Assembly (NCBI GenBank): GCA_964410015.1
Contig: CAYPFV010000010.1
Location: 1-39,724 of the forward strand
Origin: SKVR01 sp964410015
GTDB lineage: Bacteria; Bacteroidota; Bacteroidia; Bacteroidales; UBA7960
Reading direction: 5' to 3'
Length of the DNA stretch: 39,724 bases
In this document: in pieces, positions 33,460 through 39,724 of the stretch
Layout of the letters: each line of letters starts with the position of its first letter
Numbering within the stretch: the stretch's first letter is position 1
The notes under the pieces: generated by a model
Database searches by the model: none
Seen by the model: the letters and a program-made list of their open reading frames with translations, nothing else
What the model was told of the DNA's origin: nothing
Translations under genes and position numbers: made by a program

Positions 33460-34359
33460 TCAGGAATAGAAAACCTTTGGAGCTCCCTGATTGACAACTG
33501 TGGTTGTGGGTTTTTTATTCCGGTAATTTAGTTTTTCGTAATTGACATTGGCATGTTTAATCAGAGTATTCAGATCGTCGGTTTTATCTTCTCTGAGAAT
33601 GTTTTTAATGCTATTCAATTGATCAATATAATTTTCAACATATTGCAAAAGGTAGTCCTTGTTTTGCTGAAAAACAGGTATCCACATGTTGGCATCACTT
33701 TTCCCAAGTCTGATAGAAGATTGCAAACCGCCGCCTCCGAGTTCTACCCAGTTTTTGTTAGAATCTTTATCGAAATCTTCCATCGAAGCCAGTGCATAAG
33801 CAATAAACTGGGGTAGATGCGAAACCAATGCAAGTTGTCTGTCGTGCTCATCGGCATCCATAAAGATTGCTTTCATTTTGAGTTCCTGAAGTATCCCCAG
33901 AACTTTGTTGAGTGCATGGGAGGAAGACCTTTGGGCCTCGCATATAATTACTCTTGCATGCAGAAAGAGGTCTACATGGGCAGCTTTAGGACCAGAGTGT
34001 TCTACGCCAGCCATAGGATGCACTGCCACAAACCGTTCGCGCTGATCATGCTGGTCGGCAAGGGTGCAAATATCAAGTTTGGTACTGCCCATATCCATAA
34101 CTACAGCATTTTCGCTGATTTGATTTAGTATATTGGGCAATAATTTTACAACAGCATCCACAGGCACGCAAAGCACCACCAGTTCTGTTTGGGCATAAGC
34201 CGCTTCAGCTTCAGAAAAATAATCGATACCCCCCATTTTGAGCGCGTCTTCTAAGTGTTCGGGGTTGGTGTCTACACCGCAAACATGATGTCCGAGTTTT
34301 TTAAGTGCCAATCCGAGTGAGCACCCTATGAGTCCTGTTCCTACGATCGTAATGTGCAT
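33460..34359 (-). CDS. tyrA: Prephenate dehydrogenase
   Basis: TyrA oxidatively decarboxylates prephenate to 4-hydroxyphenylpyruvate, the tyrosine precursor. The 299-residue protein has the Rossmann motif ITIVGTGLIGCSLGLALKK (Gly7, Gly9, Gly12), an acidic end of strand 2 in CGVDTNPEHL, VVLCVPVDAV near 62, VMDMGSTKLDIC near 90, VAVHPMAGVEHSGPKAA near 113, and SHLPQFIAYALAS near 180. There is no fused chorismate mutase or ACT domain. It starts only two bases after the aminotransferase stop, so the two are tightly coupled. Confidence 0.95.
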   Translation of the reverse strand: MHITIVGTGLIGCSLGLALKKLGHHVCGVDTNPEHLEDALKMGGIDYFSEAEAAYAQTELVVLCVPVDAVVKLLPNILNQISENAVVMDMGSTKLDICTLADQHDQRERFVAVHPMAGVEHSGPKAAHVDLFLHARVIICEAQRSSSHALNKVLGILQELKMKAIFMDADEHDRQLALVSHLPQFIAYALASMEDFDKDSNKNWVELGGGGLQSSIRLGKSDANMWIPVFQQNKDYLLQYVENYIDQLNSIKNILREDKTDDLNTLIKHANVNYEKLNYRNKKPTTTVVNQGAPKVFYS

Positions 34360-34361
34360 GA

Positions 34362-35546
34362 TTAGTTTGATTTGTGAAGATTAATAAGAGATTTCTGAAT
34401 ATTGTTGATTGCCTGGTCGAAAAGAGCCAAACCGCCACAGAGTGATATTCTCAGATGGCCTTCTCCTGCGTTCCCAAACAGAGAACCAGGCGCCAGCAAA
34501 ACGCCCGCATTGTTGAGCATTTCTTTAACGAAATCTTTTGATTTCATCATCGTTTCCGGCATACTTACCCAAAGAAACAGACCCGCTTGTCCACCTGCGG
34601 GTTGGCATCCCAGAATTTTAGCAAGTTCTAAAGCCTTTTTTCTTCTTTCTGAATAAACTTTCTGAAGTCCATCTACCCAGTTTTCTCCCAAATTTAGAGC
34701 GGTAGCAGATGCCTTCTGAAGCGGCAGGGCAATACCCGAATCGAGGTTTGACTTAAGTTTAAGCAAGTGTGCGATGACTTTTTGAGAACCGGCAAAAAAT
34801 CCCATTCTCCATCCCGCCATGTGATAGTTCTTGCTTAAAGAATTTAGCTCGAGTGCTGTCTCTAAAGCACCTTCTGCTTGTAAAAGTGATATTTGTCCGG
34901 GATTATTGATCAGTCCGTAAGCATTGTCGTTGATGATCAATACATTGTTTTTGATTGCAAAGTCTGTCAGCTTTTGCATATACTCCTTAGACGCTACAGC
35001 GCCAGTAGGCATATGCGGGTAATTTATCCATAGAATCTTTGTTTTGGAGTTTACTTTTTCCTCGAGTTGTTCAATAATTGGGAGATACGCATTTTCCGGA
35101 CTAAGATCATAAAGAACTGGCCTGGCATCCAAAAAGCGTGCAGCGAAAGTATATGATGGGTACCCGGGGTTGGGTACCAATACCTGATCGCCTTTGCTCA
35201 GCAACGCCTGCGATATTTGTATGATACCCTGGCGCGACCCTTGTAAAGGCAATACCTGATCATCAGGATTCAGATCAACCTGATAAAATTTCTTGTACCA
35301 GGAGGTAATCGCCTGACGCAATTGTTCATTTCCTGCATTCGACTGATAACCATGCGCTGCCCGATCCATAAGATGAATTTTTAACGATTCCAGAATCTCG
35401 TCAGGAGGAGGAAGGTCGGGATTACCAACAGATAGATCAACAATGTCAAAACCTGCTTTTTGCAAACGTTCTTTTTCCCTTTGGATGCCTACAAAGTAGT
35501 ATTCTTTTGCGGGTGCTGGTTTATTATTGAAGAATGAAGTTTGCAT
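34362..35546 (-). CDS. PLP-dependent aminotransferase of the aromatic operon
   Basis: The 394-residue class I/II aminotransferase has LSVGNPDLPPP near residue 39, GYQSNAGNEQLRQAI near 70, GSRQGIIQISQAL near 103, VPNPGYPSYTFAARF, and NYPHMPTGA near 175. It also has NDNAYG near 205, the PLP-binding lysine Lys239 in LNSLSKNYHMAGWRMGFF, and the carboxylate-binding arginine in GHLRISLC near the C terminus. Sequence style is between aspartate aminotransferase and LL-diaminopimelate aminotransferase. As first gene of the operon, before tyrA, it most likely transaminates phenylpyruvate and 4-hydroxyphenylpyruvate, but aspartate or diaminopimelate activity cannot be excluded. Its ATG lies 27 bases after the second attenuator's T-tract. 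Confidence 0.9.
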   Translation of the reverse strand: MQTSFFNNKPAPAKEYYFVGIQREKERLQKAGFDIVDLSVGNPDLPPPDEILESLKIHLMDRAAHGYQSNAGNEQLRQAITSWYKKFYQVDLNPDDQVLPLQGSRQGIIQISQALLSKGDQVLVPNPGYPSYTFAARFLDARPVLYDLSPENAYLPIIEQLEEKVNSKTKILWINYPHMPTGAVASKEYMQKLTDFAIKNNVLIINDNAYGLINNPGQISLLQAEGALETALELNSLSKNYHMAGWRMGFFAGSQKVIAHLLKLKSNLDSGIALPLQKASATALNLGENWVDGLQKVYSERRKKALELAKILGCQPAGGQAGLFLWVSMPETMMKSKDFVKEMLNNAGVLLAPGSLFGNAGEGHLRISLCGGLALFDQAINNIQKSLINLHKSN

Positions 35547-35573
35547 GCTGAAATTATTTTTTAAATGAATGGC

Positions 35574-35607
35574 AAAAAAAAAGAAGGTTTCTTTTCAGAG
35601 ACCTTCC
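35574..35607 (-). terminator. Attenuator 2 intrinsic terminator
   Basis: On the minus strand GAAGGTCTC (35606-35598), loop TGAAAA, and GAAACCTTC (35591-35583) form a 9-bp stem with one C-A mismatch. Nine Ts follow at 35582-35574. The aminotransferase ATG comes 27 bases later. The 5' arm is shared with the antiterminator at 35596-35647. Confidence 0.9.
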
Positions 35608-35647
35608 TTTTTTACCTTCTTTTCCAGATAATACAGTTTAGTCTCTG
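35596..35647 (-). promoter_or_regulatory. Attenuator 2 antiterminator pairing
   Basis: CAGAGAC at 35647-35641, inside the last two sense codons of the second leader peptide, is complementary to GTCTCTG at 35602-35596 in the 5' arm of the terminator. Seven perfect pairs are possible. Forming them destroys the terminator stem. A ribosome at the leader stop codon would cover the first segment and restore termination. Confidence 0.85.
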
Positions 35648-35706
35648 CCGTGCGGGCTAAAGAAATAAAAATAATATCCATAAAAGAAAGCCAATTGATG
35701 AATCAT
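35638..35706 (-). CDS. Phe/Tyr-rich leader peptide 2 of the aromatic operon
   Basis: A 22-residue frame starts MIHQLAFFYGYYFYFF and ends SPHGRD. Codons 7-16 are nine aromatics (five Phe, four Tyr) interrupted only by Gly10. The stop codon and the two codons before it adjoin or overlap the antiterminator segment, and a terminator follows 31 bases later. This is the arrangement of E. coli pheL. A ribosome stalled at Phe16 would leave the segment free, while one reaching the stop would cover it. It carries no Shine-Dalgarno sequence, like most genes here. The peptide itself probably has no function beyond regulation. Confidence 0.88.
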   Translation of the reverse strand: MIHQLAFFYGYYFYFFSPHGRD

Positions 35707-35725
35707 AGTAATGAAAATTTTGTGC

Positions 35726-35757
35726 AAAAAAAAAACCCCTTTTTACAAGGGGCTTTT
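35726..35757 (-). terminator. Attenuator 1 intrinsic terminator
   Basis: On the minus strand AAAAGCCCCTT (35757-35747), loop GTAAA, and AAGGGGT (35741-35735) run directly into a T-tract ending at 35726. The G-C core is perfect and the flanking A and T bases lengthen the stem to about 11 bp with one G-U pair. It lies between the two leader peptides. Confidence 0.9.
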
Positions 35758-35801
35758 CAATTGCTGTATTTTATTTTTGATTTATGCATTGATCGCCCCT
35801 T
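35747..35801 (-). promoter_or_regulatory. Attenuator 1 antiterminator pairing
   Basis: AAGGGGC at 35801-35795, which starts within the stop codon of leader peptide 1, is perfectly complementary over seven bases to GCCCCTT at 35753-35747, the 5' arm of terminator 1. The logic is identical to attenuator 2 but the sequences differ. Confidence 0.85.
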
Positions 35802-35856
35802 ACTTTCTGAAAAAGTAAAAATAAAAAAAGCGAAAGTATGCATGAAGATTATCCAT
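35800..35856 (-). CDS. Phe/Tyr-rich leader peptide 1 of the aromatic operon
   Basis: The 18-residue frame encodes MDNLHAYFRFFYFYFFRK and a TAA stop. Codons 7-16 contain six Phe and three Tyr with only Arg9 between them, matching the position of the aromatic run in leader peptide 2, which starts 150 bases downstream. The stop overlaps the antiterminator segment AAGGGGC, and a T-tailed terminator follows 43 bases later. A Bacteroidota promoter lies directly upstream, so this is probably the first translated frame on the aromatic operon mRNA. Confidence 0.88.
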   Translation of the reverse strand: MDNLHAYFRFFYFYFFRK

Positions 35857-35875
35857 AATTTTTTGTTTTGCGATG

Positions 35876-35907
35876 CAATATTACGCATTAATTCTTTTTA
35901 AACAAAA
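35876..35907 (-). promoter_or_regulatory. Promoter of the attenuated aromatic operon
   Basis: On the minus strand TTTTG (35907-35903) and TAATATTG (35883-35876, one mismatch to TAnnTTTG) are separated by 19 bases. Transcription would start near 35870, about 14 bases before leader peptide 1. The remaining gap to 36178 shows nothing else recognisable. Confidence 0.6.
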
Positions 35908-36178
35908 GTTTTTTTTGTTTTTAGCATAAATTTATTGTTAAATCTCTCTGCTGTTTTTATTTAAATAGCAATTATTCAACATGATAAAAAGTTTTCGACA
36001 TCTTTACTGAAGTATGATTTTTTTGCTGCAATCTCAATATTATTTAGCATTTTTGTTGAAAATCTGTTGAATCCGTCTTTATGGTTATTATATTGATAAG
36101 GGTTTCCTGAAAAAAATCATTCATATGTGCATTTACCAGGAATAAATATAATACAAATTAAAATCTTAAAAAGCAAAA

Positions 36179-36778
36179 ATGATGATAAAAACCTTTATTT
36201 TAAATCCAGTTCTGATCATGTTATTTTGTTTGGTTTTTTTAAACGATTCTTCTGTACTGGCACAAACAAAAATACTCATAGCCTATTACAGCAAAACCGG
36301 TAATACCGAATTGATGGGTGAGGCAGTAGCGGCAGGTGCCCGGCAGGTAGAAGGAGTTTTGGTGGAAATGAAACAAGTTGCAGATGTAAGTTCCCGGGAT
36401 CTTTTAGATGCCGATGCCATTATTGTTGGCAGTCCTGTATATAATGCCAATGTGGCTCCTCAGGTTCAGGAATTTATTTCAGGTTGGCCTTTTGAGGGGT
36501 CACCCCTGAAAAATAAGATTGGGGCTGCTTTTGTAACCGCTGGCGGAATATCGGCCGGCGAAGAAATCACACAAATGAATATATTGCATTCGATGATGAT
36601 ATTTGGAATGATTATTTTGGGAAGTGATCATTGGACATCACCTTTTGGAGCCTCCGCTGTAATTGGTGAAACACCTTTTGATGATGTAAAAAACATTGAT
36701 CCGGTCTTTCTGGAGAAAGGGAAAAATCTTGGTAAAAGGGTTGCCCAAATAACCAATAGATTGCATAGCAAAAACTGA
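36179..36778 (+). CDS. Exported flavodoxin-like protein
   Basis: The 199-residue protein has a signal peptide (residues 1 to about 29: hydrophobic LIMLFCLVFLN, then SSVLAQ). The flavodoxin fold starts KILIAYYSKTGNTELMGEAVAAGA, whose SKTGNTE loop binds the FMN phosphate. IIVGSPVYNANVAPQVQEFI near 80 and AAFVTAGGISAGEE near 118 supply the isoalloxazine-binding loops, as in WrbA-like quinone reductases. No lipobox is visible, so the product is likely periplasmic. That is unusual for a flavodoxin, because FMN must be acquired outside or the protein exported folded; no twin-arginine motif is present. The redox partner is unknown. A strong terminator follows the gene. Confidence 0.87.
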   Translation: MMIKTFILNPVLIMLFCLVFLNDSSVLAQTKILIAYYSKTGNTELMGEAVAAGARQVEGVLVEMKQVADVSSRDLLDADAIIVGSPVYNANVAPQVQEFISGWPFEGSPLKNKIGAAFVTAGGISAGEEITQMNILHSMMIFGMIILGSDHWTSPFGASAVIGETPFDDVKNIDPVFLEKGKNLGKRVAQITNRLHSKN

Positions 36779-36796
36779 TTGTATTGATTCGGAAAT

Positions 36797-36832
36797 GCAA
36801 AACCCGGTTATATCATACTAACCGGGTTTTGC
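36797..36832. terminator. Bidirectional terminator between flavodoxin and rhodopsin genes
   Basis: GCAAAACCCGGTTA (36797-36810) and TAACCGGGTTTTGC (36819-36832) form a perfect 14-bp stem with an 8-base loop. A and T runs at the stem base let it work on both strands, suiting the convergent genes on either side. Confidence 0.85.
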
Positions 36833-36898
36833 TTAAGAAGGAAATATGAATAAAATAAGAAACTGGAAATCATTTATGAGGTGATGAGTAAAGGAAAA

Positions 36899-37729
36899 TT
36901 ACTCTTTATATCCTTCTGCAATACTAAGTTTTTTTGCCACTACTGTAAGAAGTACACCGTAAATAACTTTAGAACTAACATCTGCGATAGTATAGGTAAT
37001 CTGGCGCGCTACAACACCTGTTTCATTAAAAAATGCTCCCTCAATACCAGCAAGGTGAGGCATAAGGTAAGCACCGGGGTATAACATCCATGCAATGAAA
37101 AACAATGTCCATATGCTTCCTAAAGTTTTAGCTGCATCAGCAGGTATACCTTCTTTTCCTTCTGAGATTACTTTTCTCATCACAATGAGAATATGAACAA
37201 AGAAGACGGTTGAAATAGCACCCCAAATAGCGAATGCGGGAAGATTGGTAACTTCGAAATACTGACCAATGTAACCGGTTATGATCATAGCAGACCCTGA
37301 GAAAAAGAATTGATTTCTGATGCTTGAGAATACCGATTTAGTGAGTGTAACTACAAAAAGAATCTGGAAAAGCAGCATCGGCACATCAATCAACCAGTTT
37401 AAGTATCTGTAACCATTGTTAAACAAATCAGCTCCCGGTGCGAGAAAATATTTTCCTCTCTCTGCATCAAAAACAAAGCTGGTTGTCCAGTTTTCTGCCT
37501 GTGCATATAACAATAAAAAGGCCGATACCATAACAACAACTGAAAGAACCGAAGAGATTCGGTACCTGGGAGCAACAGTTTTAATGGTTAAGATAAAATA
37601 AAACAAACCAGCTAACATTACGGCATATCCAAGAGTAAGCACATGGGCCACAATTTGATAAGCCATTTCACTCAGACCTTGCTCAAGGCCAACATAATTT
37701 TCAAAAGTAGCATTACCTAAATTTTTCAT
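36899..37729 (-). CDS. Light-driven sodium-pump rhodopsin (NDQ type, KR2-like)
   Basis: With ATG at 37729 the 276-residue protein aligns with Krokinobacter KR2 from end to end with an offset of one. The upstream frame to 37828 is not family-like. Seven membrane helices are evident. The NDQ motif of sodium pumps is intact: Asn111, Asp115 and Gln122 in YRYLNWLIDVPMLLFQI. Retinal binds Lys254 in YTIADVSSKVIYG, with Asp250 and Ser253 also kept. Asp101, Arg108 and His29 match KR2 residues. Leu119 at the spectral tuning site predicts green absorption. The KR2 selectivity positions Asn61 and Gly263 are Ser60 and Thr262 here. No retinal synthesis gene is in the window. The product would export Na+ in light. 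Confidence 0.95.
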   Translation of the reverse strand: MKNLGNATFENYVGLEQGLSEMAYQIVAHVLTLGYAVMLAGLFYFILTIKTVAPRYRISSVLSVVVMVSAFLLLYAQAENWTTSFVFDAERGKYFLAPGADLFNNGYRYLNWLIDVPMLLFQILFVVTLTKSVFSSIRNQFFFSGSAMIITGYIGQYFEVTNLPAFAIWGAISTVFFVHILIVMRKVISEGKEGIPADAAKTLGSIWTLFFIAWMLYPGAYLMPHLAGIEGAFFNETGVVARQITYTIADVSSKVIYGVLLTVVAKKLSIAEGYKE

Positions 37730-37990
37730 AGCATTTATTTTAATAATTTGTAATGAAATAATTAATATCATGCAAAAAACATCTGACTGACAAAAAATGT
37801 TTAACGAAAACACACTTTTAACAAACAAAAAGTTCGAGGTTTATGGACAAACTTTTGCTGCGCAACGGAGTTTAATTTCTAAAATTAAATGTTAAGAAAA
37901 ATTTTCTGAAAGGTAGTAGTTTGTAAAAGTTGAAGAAAACGGAAAGAATGCCTGTGATATATATATCGATAAGAGTTCATGTAACATATA

Positions 37991-39412
37991 ATGAGAATGA
38001 AAATATTACTTACCGGCGCTAATGGGTACATAGGAAAGCGATTATTACCAGTACTGATAAAAAAAGGTCATTTTGTAGTTTGCTGTGTACGCGATAAAAA
38101 AAGATTTTCTCCGCCTGATCCTCTTCTGGGCAACCTGGAAGTAATAGAAGTGGATTTTCTTGACAGGAAAAGTCTGGAAAAAATTCCACGTGATATTGAT
38201 GGTGCTTATTATCTGTTGCACTCCATGAACTCCTCGCATCGGTATGAAGAAATGGAAAAGAAAAGTGCCGTAAACTTCCGCAACATCCTGAACGATACAC
38301 AGGCAGATCATGTGATCTATCTGAGCGGTATGGTGAATGAAAGTGTTTTGTCGCGCCATTTGCAATCGCGCAAAGTGGTTGAGGAGGAACTACAAAAAGG
38401 GAATTATCATTTTACCACTTTGCGCGCAGGAATCATTATTGGATCGGGAAGTGCTTCTTTTGAAATTATTCGTGACCTTGTAGAAAAATTACCAGTAATG
38501 ATTGCTCCTAAATGGTTAAATACACGATGCCAACCTATCGCTATTAAAGATGTGATTACCTTCCTTGAAAAAACCCTTTTTACGAAAAAAACCTATAACC
38601 AGAATTTTGACATAGGAGGTCCCGATATTTTAACCTACAAACAGATGCTGAAAGGGTTTGCCAAAATAAGGGGATTGAAAAGATGGATTGGTGTAGTACC
38701 AGTAATGACCCCCAAATTATCCTCCTACTGGCTTTATTTTATTACTTCCACTTCTTATTTACTTGCAACAGCGCTTGTCAGCAGCATGAAAGTAGAAGTT
38801 GTAGCCCGCGACAGGCGCATCAATGAGATTCTCGGAATAACCCCAATGGATTATGAAACCTCCCTGAAACGGACTTTTTCGGCTATTGAAACCAATGAGA
38901 TCGTTTCCAGCTGGAAAGATTCTATGGTTAGTGGCAGAATCAATCAGCAGCTGTCGGCGTTTATCAATGTACCTGTCAATGGATGTTTTAAAGACAAAAG
39001 GATGCAAAAAATAACTGATAATAACCGAACTAAGGAAAACATCTGGAAAATCGGAGGTGAAACCGGATGGTATTATGCCGGTTGGTTGTGGAAAATACGT
39101 GGTTATATTGATAAAATCTTTGGAGGTGTTGGACTGAGAAGAGGGCGAACACACCCCGATCGTATCTCTGCAGGCGATGCCATTGATTTCTGGAGAGTAT
39201 TATATGCGAGTCGACGCGAGGGGAGACTATTGTTATTTGCTGAGATGAAACTTCCAGGAGAGGCTTGGCTGGAATTCAAAATCGATGACGGACATTTATA
39301 TCAAACGGCTACTTTTCGCCCTAAAGGCTTATGGGGTAGATTATACTGGTATTCTGTTGTTCCCTTACATGGTATCATTTTTCGCGGATTGATAAAACAT
39401 TTATGCAAATAA
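37991..39412 (+). CDS. SDR-family NAD(P)-binding protein with C-terminal DUF2867
   Basis: The 473-residue protein has an N-terminal Rossmann domain (residues 1-300) with the atypical SDR motif KILLTGANGYIGKRLLP, VEVDFLDRKSLEKI near 55, YYLLHSM near 77, HVIYLSGM near 113, and FTTLRAGIIIGSGSASFEI near 145. The usual YxxxK catalytic pair is not obvious, as in many NmrA-like or atypical SDRs. Residues about 330-470 form a DUF2867 domain ending KGLWGRLYWYSVVPLHGIIFRGLI, with the typical DFWRVL and PGEAWLEF blocks. It is divergent from the rhodopsin gene across 261 bases. Substrate unknown. ATG at 37991 or 37997 may be used. Confidence 0.87.
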   Translation: MRMKILLTGANGYIGKRLLPVLIKKGHFVVCCVRDKKRFSPPDPLLGNLEVIEVDFLDRKSLEKIPRDIDGAYYLLHSMNSSHRYEEMEKKSAVNFRNILNDTQADHVIYLSGMVNESVLSRHLQSRKVVEEELQKGNYHFTTLRAGIIIGSGSASFEIIRDLVEKLPVMIAPKWLNTRCQPIAIKDVITFLEKTLFTKKTYNQNFDIGGPDILTYKQMLKGFAKIRGLKRWIGVVPVMTPKLSSYWLYFITSTSYLLATALVSSMKVEVVARDRRINEILGITPMDYETSLKRTFSAIETNEIVSSWKDSMVSGRINQQLSAFINVPVNGCFKDKRMQKITDNNRTKENIWKIGGETGWYYAGWLWKIRGYIDKIFGGVGLRRGRTHPDRISAGDAIDFWRVLYASRREGRLLLFAEMKLPGEAWLEFKIDDGHLYQTATFRPKGLWGRLYWYSVVPLHGIIFRGLIKHLCK

Positions 39413-39647
39413 AATGCAATTATGCCCCTTACTTGAAAAGACAATAACGATAAACAAATCCAAAATAAAACTATCCTGACATATTTTATTAGTTCTCGAT
39501 TTATAACACTTACGATCAGAATGTTTACTACCACTTATTTTACATGTAACCAGTAAAACCTCCATGTATTATTACACACAAACACAACAATATAATATCC
39601 GGTAAAATGGAGGTTCCCTCCTACCGCTTAAGTCAAATCATTATAGG
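39413..39647. other. Non-coding right flank
   Basis: No gene is visible in this part of the 312-base right end. AACCTCCAT (39557-39565) and ATGGAGGTT (39607-39615) are a perfect 9-bp inverted repeat 41 bases apart, of unknown meaning. The dispersed repeat begins at 39648. Confidence 0.5.
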
Positions 39648-39724
39648 ATGAACCTAGACATGACAATAATATTGACACACACGCACATGATTATAATGCG
39701 CGGCATGTAAAGCATGCAGTCAGA
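39648..39724 (+). repeat. Dispersed repeat, copy at right end of window
   Basis: The first 54 bases align with the reverse complement of window positions 1-54 at 48 of 54. The last 23 bases (GCATGTAAAGCATGC and AGTCAGA) resemble the ATGACAAAG-GCGTAGCG-CTGACA part of the internal copies only loosely. The copy runs off the window end. Confidence 0.85.

Noticed and set aside
35650..35901. An 83-codon plus-strand frame across the region upstream of the aminotransferase
   Set aside because: It is antisense to the two leader peptides and terminators, has no family resemblance, and is lysine-rich only because the opposite strand is rich in Phe codons.
37730..37828. Upstream extension of the rhodopsin frame
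   Set aside because: KR2-like proteins begin at the ATG at 37729; the extra 33 residues are not family-like and would not form a known signal.
39557..39615. 9-bp inverted repeat with a 41-base loop near the right end
   Set aside because: The long loop and lack of a T-tract make a terminator unlikely, and one such repeat is expected by chance in non-coding DNA of this size.
1..39724. tRNA, rRNA, CRISPR array or prophage
   Set aside because: No cloverleaf, rRNA-like block, regularly spaced repeat array or phage gene was seen in any gap on either strand.

Overview
The window looks like one contig from a marine or saline member of the Bacteroidota. The DNA is AT-rich. Shine-Dalgarno sequences are mostly absent, and several promoters fit the Bacteroidota pattern (TTG/TTTG, a 19-21 nt spacer, then TAnnTTTG). 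The gene families also fit: a PorE-like TPR/PD40/OmpA protein, DUF2851, a bifunctional DAHP synthase/chorismate mutase, RNase Y next to zapA, and a KR2-type sodium-pump rhodopsin. I see no tRNA, rRNA, CRISPR array, intact transposase or prophage. Both ends of the window carry the same dispersed repeat in opposite orientation, so the assembly probably broke there.

Layout. 1-6116: a YbdG-type mechanosensitive channel and a membrane-anchored J-domain protein (+), converging on a minus-strand cluster TPR protein > ComA-like phosphosulfolactate synthase > DUF368 lipid-carrier transporter > aroE. 6117-16113 (+): ffh, folD-queE, a PorE-like OmpA protein, a DEDD exonuclease, dnaB, and a conserved exported protein often mislabelled asparagine synthetase B. 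16125-20439 (-): folA and thyA, then a small coiled-coil protein > zapA > a structured RNA (probable 6S RNA) > rny. 20440-23122: repeat-rich DNA around a DUF2851 gene. 23123-27511 (-): OsmC and two tandem paralogous membrane histidine kinases, one of which lacks the phosphoacceptor histidine. 27688-35907 (-): trxB and the aromatic amino acid operon (aminotransferase > tyrA > DAHP synthase/chorismate mutase > aroB > aroA > aroC). 36179-39412: an exported flavodoxin-like protein (+), a sodium-pump rhodopsin (-), and an SDR/DUF2867 protein (+).

The main discovery is in front of the aromatic operon. Between a Bacteroidota-type promoter and the aminotransferase start lie two complete transcription attenuators in series. 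Each has a short leader peptide in which nine of codons 7-16 are Phe or Tyr. Each also has an antiterminator segment overlapping the leader's stop-codon region and a U-tailed intrinsic terminator that competes for the same arm. Ribosome stalling when charged Phe/Tyr tRNA is scarce would open the operon twice. The other notable items are the NDQ rhodopsin with substitutions at both KR2 cation-selectivity positions, the kinase/pseudokinase pair, the RNA between zapA and rny, and the dispersed repeat family.
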